From the NCBI GenBank assembly GCA_943333125.1, contig CALQSB010000004.1, forward strand, positions 32,828-96,827: a DNA stretch of 64,000 nucleotides. The letters run 5' to 3'. The translations under genes and the position numbers were made by a program. Source of the stretch: Chitinophaga pinensis. Its GTDB lineage: Bacteria > Bacteroidota > Bacteroidia > Chitinophagales > Chitinophagaceae. Positions 8,902-16,854 of the stretch are shown in pieces. The notes beneath the pieces are model-generated. The model made no database searches. It had not been told where the DNA came from and worked only from the letters and a program-made list of their open reading frames with translations. Position 1 is the first letter of the stretch. Every line of letters begins with the position of its first letter.

Positions 8902-9228
8902 TTAATATCTGTAGTAATATGGAGGCCTGTTGAATAAGTAAAAACAATCCAGATAATTATATCCGTTGCTCCAGAAAGCTAATGCTCTTTGTTGACGAAA
9001 TTCAATTCGTTGTTTTTTTCTTTCCTGCTTGGCTTCCGTCCAATCGTATGCTTTGTAAGTCTGCTGAGCAGTAGTATTCATCGCTTCAAGAGTATTTTCC
9101 TGAGCATTTTGATACTTTGCTTGAGTGATTTTATAATTTGGATTTTGATCTTTAGCTAATGTTGGCTCCTGAGCTTTCATAACGGAAGCAGCAGAAAGAA
9201 ATATTAAAATAAATATTATTTTTTGCAT
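8902..9228 (-). CDS. Small exported protein with aromatic C-terminus, unknown
   Basis: A 108-residue protein with a signal peptide (MQKIIFILIFLSAASVMKAQ). The mature part is Gln/Lys/Glu-rich and probably helical (TEAKQERKKQRIEFRQQRAL), and ends in a Tyr/Phe-rich tail (YNYLDCFYLFNRPPYYYRY). No family was recognised. It is the first gene of the leftward LpoB-COG3014 run, 40 bp upstream of lpoB. In several proteobacteria the third member of this cluster is YcfL, but no clear similarity to that family is visible. Confidence 0.65.
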   Translation of the reverse strand: MQKIIFILIFLSAASVMKAQEPTLAKDQNPNYKITQAKYQNAQENTLEAMNTTAQQTYKAYDWTEAKQERKKQRIEFRQQRALAFWSNGYNYLDCFYLFNRPPYYYRY

Positions 9229-9498
9229 AGTAATATTTTTTAGTCTTCAAATATAATAAGGAACATGTAATAAGCCAATAAAATAATGTTAACGTATTAT
9301 TTGAATATTCAGAATCATATTTTACCAGAATTTTGCAGTTGTAATCGTGATGAAAGGAAAAAAGGCAATAAAGACGTGCGGTTGAGCCGATATTTTGGAC
9401 GAAAGCATAATGAATTATGTAGAGATCAAAATATCAATCAAACGCTTGCCTTTGCAGCATTTTTTTCTTGTAATAGATTTTAACTGCAAAAAAAGGGT

Positions 9499-10866
9499 TT
9501 AATGCTGATGATTATGTTGCATGCCCGTTAACTCTTCAGGTGTAACTTTTTTATCTTTTGTTTTTACTTGTTTTTCTAGGAAATCAAAAAGCCTTTCCGT
9601 TACAAGCCGACGATATGTTGCATCAATTTGTTTTTCATCTTTCATCATTCTGTCAATGTAACTGTCTAGCCAGCTCATGTCTTCACCCATATTCATCTGA
9701 CCAAAATAACCTGTAACTTCCTGTCTCATGTGATTTCTGAGGTCATCCTGAGTAACTTCCAGTTTATTATCGGTAATTAATTTATCGCTGATTAAGGTCC
9801 ATTTTAATTGATTGCTGAATGTAGGAAATTCAGATTCAGCTTCTTCTGCAGTTTTCGGTTTTTCGCCACCGGTTTGCAGCCATTTTTTCAGGAAAGTTTC
9901 TGGAAATTCCATTGCAGTTTTGTCAAGTAAAAGATGATACAACTGATCGTGAAGTTGATTGCGACTTTGAGCGCTCCAGTATTTTTCGATATCTTCTTTT
10001 AATATGCTGCGAAATTCGGTTTCAGTTGCTATTGCTTTTCCAGGATAAACTTCATTAAAAAAATCGGCGTTCAATTCACGTTTTTCAACCAGTCCGATTT
10101 TTACGATGTCGAGTTTGAAATATTTTGAAGCAGCTTCTTTATCATTTTTTTCCAATCCCAGATCATGCAACATCATTTCCAGTTTATCGCCTTCAAATGT
10201 TTTGTTGAGTTGAAAAATAAGACAATCTGCCATTTTCTTTCCCCTCAATTCTTTTTGCATTTTTGGAGTGAAATATTTTAGCAGCACCGAATTTTCTTTA
10301 CTGATTCCTCCTTCAATAACATTTCCACTTTTGTCTGACTCTGTAAATAAAACGTTTAATACATTTTCTTCGTTATCAATAACTTCTGGTTCTGTCATTT
10401 TCCCCCCTTTGATCAACATTTTGCTGATTTCTTCATTTATCATGTCTTCTGAAACCTCAACTTTATGAGCTGTAATAGTTTGTTTTGAAAAATCAAGAAG
10501 TTCAAATGCTGGTTTTAGTCCAATTTCAAAACCAAAATCATAATCTGTAGGATTGTTAATATCAACTTTGCTTAAATCTTTTTCCAAAGGAAGAGGCTGT
10601 GCAAAAATATCAGGTTTTTCTTCATTGAGATACGCATATAATTTAACTTCTACAGCTCTGAGTACTTCATCATTAAAAATTGAAGGACCATACATTTTCT
10701 TAATCATACCCGCTGGCACCATTCCTTTTCTGAAGCCAGGTATATTGGCGGTCTTGCTGTACTCTTTAAGTTTCTTCTCAAACGAAGGAAAATAATCTTC
10801 TTTTGATACTTTAACGGTTAGTTTATCAGTTAATAAACCGATGTTTTCTCTTGCTACTGTTGACAT
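9499..10866 (-). CDS. tig: Trigger factor (ribosome-associated chaperone)
   Basis: A 455-residue protein. The N-terminal domain holds the ribosome-docking signature GFRKGMVP (about residues 41-48). The middle region occupies the place of the FKBP-type PPIase domain, but its sequence is not an obvious match to active FKBPs, so isomerase activity is doubtful. The helical C-terminal domain ends in a His-rich tail (MQHNHQH). Trigger factor shields nascent chains leaving the ribosome. It lies downstream of tRNA-Leu on the same strand, with a large nested hairpin between them. In many bacteria tig is linked to clpP/clpX; here those are about 36 kb away. Confidence 0.94.
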   Translation of the reverse strand: MSTVARENIGLLTDKLTVKVSKEDYFPSFEKKLKEYSKTANIPGFRKGMVPAGMIKKMYGPSIFNDEVLRAVEVKLYAYLNEEKPDIFAQPLPLEKDLSKVDINNPTDYDFGFEIGLKPAFELLDFSKQTITAHKVEVSEDMINEEISKMLIKGGKMTEPEVIDNEENVLNVLFTESDKSGNVIEGGISKENSVLLKYFTPKMQKELRGKKMADCLIFQLNKTFEGDKLEMMLHDLGLEKNDKEAASKYFKLDIVKIGLVEKRELNADFFNEVYPGKAIATETEFRSILKEDIEKYWSAQSRNQLHDQLYHLLLDKTAMEFPETFLKKWLQTGGEKPKTAEEAESEFPTFSNQLKWTLISDKLITDNKLEVTQDDLRNHMRQEVTGYFGQMNMGEDMSWLDSYIDRMMKDEKQIDATYRRLVTERLFDFLEKQVKTKDKKVTPEELTGMQHNHQH

Positions 10867-10900
10867 ACTTTAAAAATTATTGAAACGTTATTAAATTAAA

Positions 10901-10970
10901 TAAGTTGATAAGCCAAGGATTTGGTTTAAATGACGTTGCCGGCATTTAAACCACTCAACTTATCAACTTA
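10901..10970. repeat. Nested inverted repeat (12-bp outer and 10-bp inner stems)
   Basis: TAAGTTGATAAG (10901-10912) is the exact reverse complement of 10959-10970, and GGTTTAAATG (10923-10932) is that of 10943-10952. Together they can fold into a long two-stem hairpin with a 10-base apical loop and an asymmetric internal loop. It starts five bases beyond the 3' end of the leftward tRNA-Leu and ends 34 bp before the tig start. On the minus strand an AT-rich run (TTTAATTTAAT) follows, so it may end or process the tRNA transcript. It could also be a palindromic intergenic repeat. Confidence 0.85.
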
Positions 10971-10975
10971 AAAAG

Positions 10976-11057
10976 TGCGGATGATAGGGGTCGAACCTAC
11001 ATGCCTCGCGGCGCCAGATCCTAAGTCTGGTGCGTCTGCCAATTTCGCCACATCCGC
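10976..11057 (-). tRNA. tRNA-Leu (anticodon TAG)
   Basis: On the minus strand the acceptor arms GCGGATG and CATCCGC pair over seven bases. The anticodon stem-loop is CCAGA-CTTAGGA-TCTGG with anticodon TAG. The T arm contains GGTTCGACCCC, and a variable arm suits a class II tRNA. The discriminator base is A and the CCA end is not encoded. Confidence 0.95.
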
Positions 11058-11232
11058 ATTAATGACTATGTTGCCGCTTAGTTGAAATCGAAACGGGGGG
11101 CAAAACTAACACTTTTCTTTAAAAAATGATGAAGTTCGTTAAACTATATTTTATCTGACAACTAAACAAGTCTTCATTAATGTTCCAGGAACTTCAACAC
11201 ATGGATTTTTTGAAGTAAATTTGTGATACCAA

Positions 11233-13473
11233 ATGCCATCTACAGATACCATACAAACTTATCATCTCTCTGAAGAAGAGGAGAAAAAAGAGATTCTGAG
11301 ACATTATCGGGGTTTACTTAAGGCATTAAAGCAAAAAATGAAGCCGGGTGATAAAGAACTCATCCGTACTGCTTTTGAAATGGCTGTTGATGCTCATAAA
11401 ACCATGCGCCGCAAAAGTGGCGAGCCTTATATACTTCATCCATTAGCCGTTGCAAAGATTTGTGTAGAAGAGATTGGCCTGGGAATACGAAGCAGCATTT
11501 GTGCCCTTCTTCATGATACTGTTGAAGATACAGACATCAGTCTAGAAGACGTTCAGAGAGAATTTGGCACTGAAATCTCTAAGATTGTTGACGGACTTAC
11601 TAAAATTGCTACGGTAATGGATACCAATACCAGTAAGCAAGCTGAGAACTTCAGAAAGATTTTGCTCACACTTACCGATGATCCAAGAGTGATTCTTATA
11701 AAATTAGCCGACCGACTGCATAACATGAGGACGTTAGACAGTCTGAAGCGGGAAAAACAATTAAAAATCGCTTCCGAAACTGTATATGTTTATGCTCCGC
11801 TCGCTCATCGTATGGGGCTTTACAATATTAAAACCGAACTCGAAGATCTTTCCATGAAATACATGGAATCGGATACTTATAAATTTATTGCGAAAAAGCT
11901 ACATGAAACAAAAAGGGAACGCACTCGTTACATCAACGATTTTGTTAAGCCATTAAAGGATAAGCTTCAGTCTACCGGACTGGATTTTGAAATTTTCGGC
12001 AGGCCAAAAAGTATACACTCGATCTGGAGTAAAATAAAAAAGAAGGGAATTTCCTTTGAGGAAGTGTATGATTTGTTTGCAATCCGAATTATTGTAAACT
12101 CTCTTCCTGAAAAAGAAAAAGAAGACTGTTGGAAAATATATAGCATCATTACGGATGCTTATAATCCCTCACCGGAACGGTTACGCGACTGGCTTAGCAA
12201 TCCAAAAAGCAATGGTTATGAAGCACTGCATACTACGGTAATGGGACCTCAGGGAAAATGGGTGGAGGTGCAGATTCGAACCAAGAGAATGAATGACATT
12301 GCTGAGAAAGGACTTGCGGCTCATTGGAAATATAAAGAAGAGAAAGATGATGAAAGTAATTTTGATAAGTGGTTCAATCAAATTAGAGAAGCACTTTCCA
12401 ATCAGGATACTAATTCACTCGATTTTTTACAGGACTTTAAAACATCATTTCTTGCTGAAGAAATTTATGTGTACACTCCTAAAGGTGATATAAAAATGTT
12501 GCCGGTTGGCGCCTCTGCGCTCGACTTCGCTTTTAATGTACACACAGCTGTTGGTGTAAAATGTATAGGTGCTAAAGTGAATCATAAATTAGTGCCCATC
12601 AGTTATAAATTAAGAAGTGGCGATCAAATTGAAATTATCACCAGTGCCAAACAAAAACCCAATAGTGAATGGCTGAATTTTGTAGTGACTTCAAAAGCGA
12701 GAGCCAAAATTAAAGATTCACTGAAAGATGAGAAGCGACAAATTGCCGATTTAGGAAAGAGTATTCTGGAAAGAAAATTCAATGCAATCAATGCCGTAAT
12801 GAATCAGACTAATATTGAAGAGTTAGCCAATTTTTACAAATCACCGTCTACGCTGGATTTATTGTATGATATTGCTGTTAAGAAAAATGAGCTGAAAGAG
12901 CTGAAGGAATTTACTGTTCATGGAGATAAGTTAATTGCTCCTAAGATTGCCAAACCTGTTGAGGAACATCATGATCATGAGGAGCATAAACTTCATACCA
13001 AAAAGGATGCAGAGTTAATTATTTTCGGGGAAAGCAGTGATAAAATTATGTACACGCTGGCCAACTGTTGCAAACCGATACCCGGGGACGATGTTTTTGG
13101 TTTTGTTACTACAGGAGAAGGATTAAAGATTCACCGCACCAATTGCCCAAATGCCACAAGATTACTTGCCAATCATGCGCATCGTGTGGTAAAAACTAAA
13201 TGGGCGAAAAATAAAGAAATTTCTTTCCTTACTGGTTTAAGAATAATTGGCCTCGACGATGTTGGGGTAATTCATAAAATCACCAATCTTATCAGCGGCA
13301 TTTTAAAAGTCAATATCTCTGCAATGACAATCGAAGCAAAAGAAGGCATCTTTGAAGGGAATGTAAAAATTTATGTTCAGGACAAAGAACAACTTGATGT
13401 CATCGTAAACCATTTACTTGAATTATCTGGAATCGAAAGAGTGGACCGTTATAATACGGATGAAATTGCTTGA
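11233..13473 (+). CDS. Bifunctional (p)ppGpp synthetase/hydrolase, RelA/SpoT family
   Basis: A 746-residue Rel-type enzyme. The hydrolase HD domain keeps YILHPLAV, ALLHDTVEDT and KLADRLHNMRTL (about residues 60-170). The synthetase domain keeps YDLFAIRIIV, LSNPKSNGYEALHTT and EVQIRT (about 270-390). TGS (about 410-470) and C-terminal ACT domains follow. Both catalytic sites look complete, so it should make and degrade the alarmone during starvation. A His-rich insert (HHDHEEHKLH) lies before the zinc-finger-like CCKPI region. The ATG at 11233 lies only nine bases after a TAnnTTTG box, suggesting a very short leader. Confidence 0.95.
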   Translation: MPSTDTIQTYHLSEEEEKKEILRHYRGLLKALKQKMKPGDKELIRTAFEMAVDAHKTMRRKSGEPYILHPLAVAKICVEEIGLGIRSSICALLHDTVEDTDISLEDVQREFGTEISKIVDGLTKIATVMDTNTSKQAENFRKILLTLTDDPRVILIKLADRLHNMRTLDSLKREKQLKIASETVYVYAPLAHRMGLYNIKTELEDLSMKYMESDTYKFIAKKLHETKRERTRYINDFVKPLKDKLQSTGLDFEIFGRPKSIHSIWSKIKKKGISFEEVYDLFAIRIIVNSLPEKEKEDCWKIYSIITDAYNPSPERLRDWLSNPKSNGYEALHTTVMGPQGKWVEVQIRTKRMNDIAEKGLAAHWKYKEEKDDESNFDKWFNQIREALSNQDTNSLDFLQDFKTSFLAEEIYVYTPKGDIKMLPVGASALDFAFNVHTAVGVKCIGAKVNHKLVPISYKLRSGDQIEIITSAKQKPNSEWLNFVVTSKARAKIKDSLKDEKRQIADLGKSILERKFNAINAVMNQTNIEELANFYKSPSTLDLLYDIAVKKNELKELKEFTVHGDKLIAPKIAKPVEEHHDHEEHKLHTKKDAELIIFGESSDKIMYTLANCCKPIPGDDVFGFVTTGEGLKIHRTNCPNATRLLANHAHRVVKTKWAKNKEISFLTGLRIIGLDDVGVIHKITNLISGILKVNISAMTIEAKEGIFEGNVKIYVQDKEQLDVIVNHLLELSGIERVDRYNTDEIA

Positions 13474-13511
13474 GTTTAGTATTTTTAGGAGTTATATTAT
13501 CCAGCCTATCC

Positions 13512-14651
13512 TTACTTCAGCACTTCTCTACTAATCACCAGCTTTTGAATCTCACTCGTTCCTTCGCCTATAGTGCATAATTTACTATCGCGATAAAACT
13601 TCTCTACAGGAAAATCTTTCGTGTATCCGTAACCGCCAAATATCTGTACGGCATCTGTACTGATTTCAACAGCGATTTCACTTGCATAATATTTTGCCAT
13701 AGCAGACTCCTTGGTCATTGGAAGTCCTTTCATTTTTAAATCACAAGCCTGTTGAATAAGCAATTCGGCACAAGCGATTTTTGTAGCCATATCAGCCAGC
13801 TTGAATGAAATAGCCTGAAAGTTTGAAATCGGCTGATCAAACTGATAACGTTCTTTTGAATATTTCAATGAGGCTTCATATGCGCCTTTGGCAATTCCCA
13901 AACTTAATGCAGCAATAGAAATGCGACCGCCATCAAGTATTTTCATGGCTTGCTTAAACCCCTCTCCTACTTCACCAAGGCGATTTTCATCAGAAATAAT
14001 ACAATGATCAAAAATCATCTCTGCTGTTTCGCTGGCTCTCATTCCCAATTTGTTTTCTTTTTTTCCTGCAGTAAATCCTTTAACCCCACGTTCAACTATA
14101 AACGCAGTTGAATTGTTTTTTGCTCTGGGATCACCTGTTCTGCAAATCACAACAGCCACATCACCAGACTTACCATGAGTAATCCAGCTTTTAGTGCCAT
14201 TAATAATCCATTGATTCCCCTCTTTTAATGCGGTAGTTTTCATATTTCCAGCATCGCTTCCTGTATTGGGTTCTGTTAACCCCCAGGCACCAATATGATC
14301 TGCAGTGGCGAGTTTTGGAAGATATTTTTGTTTTTGTGTTTCATTTCCAAAAGTGAGAATATGGTTGGTGCAAAGTGAATTATGTGCGGCCAATGATAAT
14401 CCTATGGAACCACAAACTTTTGAAATTTCCTGGATGATAACGTTATACTCAAAATAACCAAGACCTGTTCCGCCATAAGCTTCAGGAACCAAAACCCCCA
14501 TCATTCCGAGCTTTCCTAATTCTTTGAAGATATGAATTGGAAATTCCTGTGACTCATCCCATTCCATTAACTGAGTTCTGATATGCTGATTAGCAAAATC
14601 TCTGGCAGTCTGTGCAATCTGTTGTGTAAGTTCTGTTTCTGAGAAATTCAT
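13512..14651 (-). CDS. Acyl-CoA dehydrogenase
   Basis: A 379-residue FAD-dependent enzyme of the short/medium-chain type. Visible features are the substrate/FAD signature GAWGLTEPNTGSDAGNMKT, the QIFGGYGYTKDFPVE segment, and Glu363 in IGEGTSEIQ at the catalytic-base position of SCAD/MCAD. It oxidises acyl-CoA to trans-2-enoyl-CoA and passes electrons to ETF. Chain-length preference cannot be read from the sequence. It stands alone, convergent with the relA gene 38 bp away. No other beta-oxidation gene is in the window. Confidence 0.93.
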   Translation of the reverse strand: MNFSETELTQQIAQTARDFANQHIRTQLMEWDESQEFPIHIFKELGKLGMMGVLVPEAYGGTGLGYFEYNVIIQEISKVCGSIGLSLAAHNSLCTNHILTFGNETQKQKYLPKLATADHIGAWGLTEPNTGSDAGNMKTTALKEGNQWIINGTKSWITHGKSGDVAVVICRTGDPRAKNNSTAFIVERGVKGFTAGKKENKLGMRASETAEMIFDHCIISDENRLGEVGEGFKQAMKILDGGRISIAALSLGIAKGAYEASLKYSKERYQFDQPISNFQAISFKLADMATKIACAELLIQQACDLKMKGLPMTKESAMAKYYASEIAVEISTDAVQIFGGYGYTKDFPVEKFYRDSKLCTIGEGTSEIQKLVISREVLK

Positions 14652-14714
14652 AAAAGCTGATTATTAAGGCTGCAATTTAGGGAATTTAGCATACCAACAA
14701 CTGTTAGTTTTTTG

Positions 14715-15635
14715 TCATTTTACGATTAAATAATGTACAATGACATTGAATGTTTTTAGGTCAATCAGGTTGATTTTTTGAATATCATCTAAACATTTAA
14801 AGCTTCCATGCTGATTGCGATAATTGATGATTGTATTTGCTAATTTATATCCAAAATAAGGATGCGATTTTAACTCCTCAAATGATACTGAATTAATGTC
14901 GATTTTTTTTGTTTCATCACTCACATTCAGCATTTTTTCTATTTTCTGATACACAGAATCTTGCAAACCCCATACTTCTTTCAACTGATTTACTTCATAA
15001 AATCCTCCAAGTTTATTTTTATAAACAATAATTCTTCGAGATAATGCAGGTCCAATTCCAGGAAGTGATTCCAGCAAAGCAGAATCGGCAAAATTGAGAT
15101 TAATTATTTTTTTGGCTTCGCCTTTGTAATTGCTATTTGAAAACCTAGGATATTCTTTAGGGACCTGATCATTTTTTATTTTTACAAAGGGCATTAATTC
15201 GTCCAGTTTGTTTTCTGTAAACCCCCATATTTTTTTGAGATCCTCTGGATTGTTGAAATGCCCTCCTTTCGAAAGATAGTGCTGAATAGTGCTAACCGTT
15301 TTTTCTTTAACGCCAAGCTTTAACCATTCTTCTTTATTAATTCGATTGGGGTCAAACTCAAAGTATTGTACTAACCCATTTTTCTTAGTGGTAATATAAT
15401 CCTGAGATTGTTCAAATTGCTTGTTTTTAAAATATGCTGATGATGCAGCCTGATTTATGTTTGAATCCGTTGTAATGAATTGGTCTGTATTAAATTTTTG
15501 TTCATTCTTTTCCGGAAGGAAATAATCAGCTAAATCTGGAAGAAAATAAATCAACAGATTAATCAACAAGATCAGGATAATCCCATTTTTCTCTTTCCTG
15601 GAAAAATAAAATAAATGATGCTCTTTTTTTTGCAT
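14715..15635 (-). CDS. Membrane-anchored helix-hairpin-helix (ComEA-like) protein
   Basis: A 306-residue protein with one N-terminal transmembrane helix (NGIILILLINLLIYFLP). Three or four helix-hairpin-helix modules follow, seen as NLNFADSALLESLPGIGPAL, INSVSFEELKSHPYFGYKLA and related segments from about residue 115. The layout is like ComEA, which binds DNA outside the inner membrane during uptake, but here the HhH modules are multiplied. Bacteroidota have many such proteins, mostly unstudied. No other competence gene is nearby. The DNA-binding role is inferred. Confidence 0.8.
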   Translation of the reverse strand: MQKKEHHLFYFSRKEKNGIILILLINLLIYFLPDLADYFLPEKNEQKFNTDQFITTDSNINQAASSAYFKNKQFEQSQDYITTKKNGLVQYFEFDPNRINKEEWLKLGVKEKTVSTIQHYLSKGGHFNNPEDLKKIWGFTENKLDELMPFVKIKNDQVPKEYPRFSNSNYKGEAKKIINLNFADSALLESLPGIGPALSRRIIVYKNKLGGFYEVNQLKEVWGLQDSVYQKIEKMLNVSDETKKIDINSVSFEELKSHPYFGYKLANTIINYRNQHGSFKCLDDIQKINLIDLKTFNVIVHYLIVK

Positions 15636-15687
15636 GAATAAAAATAAAATTCATACAAAAGAAAACAATGAGAAAAAAACGTAAATA

Positions 15688-16464
15688 TCAGCAGTTTATC
15701 ACCTGGCCGTCAAAAGCGAGTTTTATTCCTTTGGGTAATTCTTTGTTCACATCCTGATGCTTTCCCATTTGATGGCTGATATGGGTAAAATAAGCTTCGG
15801 GTACTTTCAATTCATTTACTAGGTTAACGGCTTCCTTTAAGTTGAAATGGGAAATATGTTTTTCTTTTCGAAGTGTATTTAAAATAAGAATCTTGCTGCC
15901 AATGATTTTTTGTTTTTCACTTTCTTCAATTCTGTTGGCATCCGTGATATAAGTAAAATCGCCAAAACGAAATCCAACAACGGGCATCTTTAAGTGCCAA
16001 ACAAAAATTGGAATAACGGGAATGTCTCCAATAAGAAATTCGGTTTCAGGAATGTTGTGTAAATTAATTTCAGGAATGCCCGGATACCGAAATTCACTGA
16101 AGATATAACTGAACTCTTTTTTCAATGAAGTTTGCGTTAATTCATTGGCAAAAACACTCATCGGTTGTTGATGAAAATAATTAAATGCTTTGATGTCATC
16201 CAGTCCTGCAACATGATCTTTGTGTGGATGAGTAAATAATACGCCATCTAATTTCTTTACTTCTTCCCTCAGCATCTGTGTTCGAAAATCAGGAGTAGTA
16301 TCCACAACTAATGTGGTATTGTCGGAAGAGACCAAAATGCTGCTCCTTAATCTTTTATCTTTTTGATCCTGAGAATTACATACTTCACAATTGCAGGCAA
16401 TCATTGGCACGCCACCACTGGTGCCGGTTCCTAAAAATTTGATTGTTAATGAAGGAACAAACAT
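15688..16464 (-). CDS. MBL-fold metallo-hydrolase, PhnP-like
   Basis: A 258-residue metallo-beta-lactamase-fold protein. GTGTSGGVPMIACNCEVC at the N-terminus and the metal motif THPHKDHVAGLDD near residue 79 are typical of the PhnP/lipoate-associated group; the cysteines may bind a structural metal. A late His (FTHISHQMGKH) fits the last ligand. PhnP is a cyclic ribose phosphodiesterase, but Bacteroidota homologues without phn genes have no proven substrate. It lies between the ComEA-like gene and a small gene beside porX. Confidence 0.85.
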   Translation of the reverse strand: MFVPSLTIKFLGTGTSGGVPMIACNCEVCNSQDQKDKRLRSSILVSSDNTTLVVDTTPDFRTQMLREEVKKLDGVLFTHPHKDHVAGLDDIKAFNYFHQQPMSVFANELTQTSLKKEFSYIFSEFRYPGIPEINLHNIPETEFLIGDIPVIPIFVWHLKMPVVGFRFGDFTYITDANRIEESEKQKIIGSKILILNTLRKEKHISHFNLKEAVNLVNELKVPEAYFTHISHQMGKHQDVNKELPKGIKLAFDGQVINC

Positions 16465-16501
16465 AAATGCAAAATAAGAAAAGGAATTAAAAAGAAGTCA
16501 A

Positions 16502-16771
16502 TTACTTGTGAATCTCCATAGTCATCATTTCTTCATACAGCTTCTGACTCTCGTGAGTAAGGTCGTCGATATTTAAATTAAGAAGAGGCAATAAATCAAT
16601 TAAGGTATTAATCCTCCCTTCTGTTGGTAAAAATTTATTCAATACTACCACTTTCTTCTCCTGTAAAATACAATAACCACTCTGAAAAGTACCTCTCTCA
16701 TAACGTATAATGTATCCACCATCTTCAATTACCCTTTCTACTTTATCCAGTGAATTTTGAGTGTATTTCAT
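16502..16771 (-). CDS. Small conserved-looking protein next to porX, unknown
   Basis: An 89-residue soluble protein (begins MKYTQNSLDKVERVIEDGGY). Residues ~20-50 look like short beta strands (YIIRYERGTFQSGYCILQEK) and the rest is helical. No signal peptide, metal site or known fold was recognised. It lies 83 bp downstream of porX and upstream of the MBL hydrolase on the same strand. Codon pattern and position make it a credible gene. No function can be given. Confidence 0.7.
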   Translation of the reverse strand: MKYTQNSLDKVERVIEDGGYIIRYERGTFQSGYCILQEKKVVVLNKFLPTEGRINTLIDLLPLLNLNIDDLTHESQKLYEEMMTMEIHK

Positions 16772-16854
16772 ATTTACAGCTTTATTAGTAGATGCAACTT
16801 CATTTAAATAACTGTCAATTGAAAATTATTTTTTCAACAAACGTTGATAAATAA

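Larger units (their letters stand above)
10867..11232. other. Intergenic region tig to relA holding tRNA-Leu and a nested hairpin
   Basis: From left to right this 366-bp stretch holds the tig upstream region, a nested inverted repeat at 10901-10970, tRNA-Leu at 10976-11057 and the upstream region of the RelA/SpoT gene. A TAAATTTG box at 11216-11223 ends only nine bases before the relA start codon. No other gene is seen. Confidence 0.8.

Noticed and set aside
9286..9483. 65-codon plus-strand ORF between the LpoB cassette and tig
   Set aside because: No recognisable motif; composition and position suggest chance. The gap shows nothing else.
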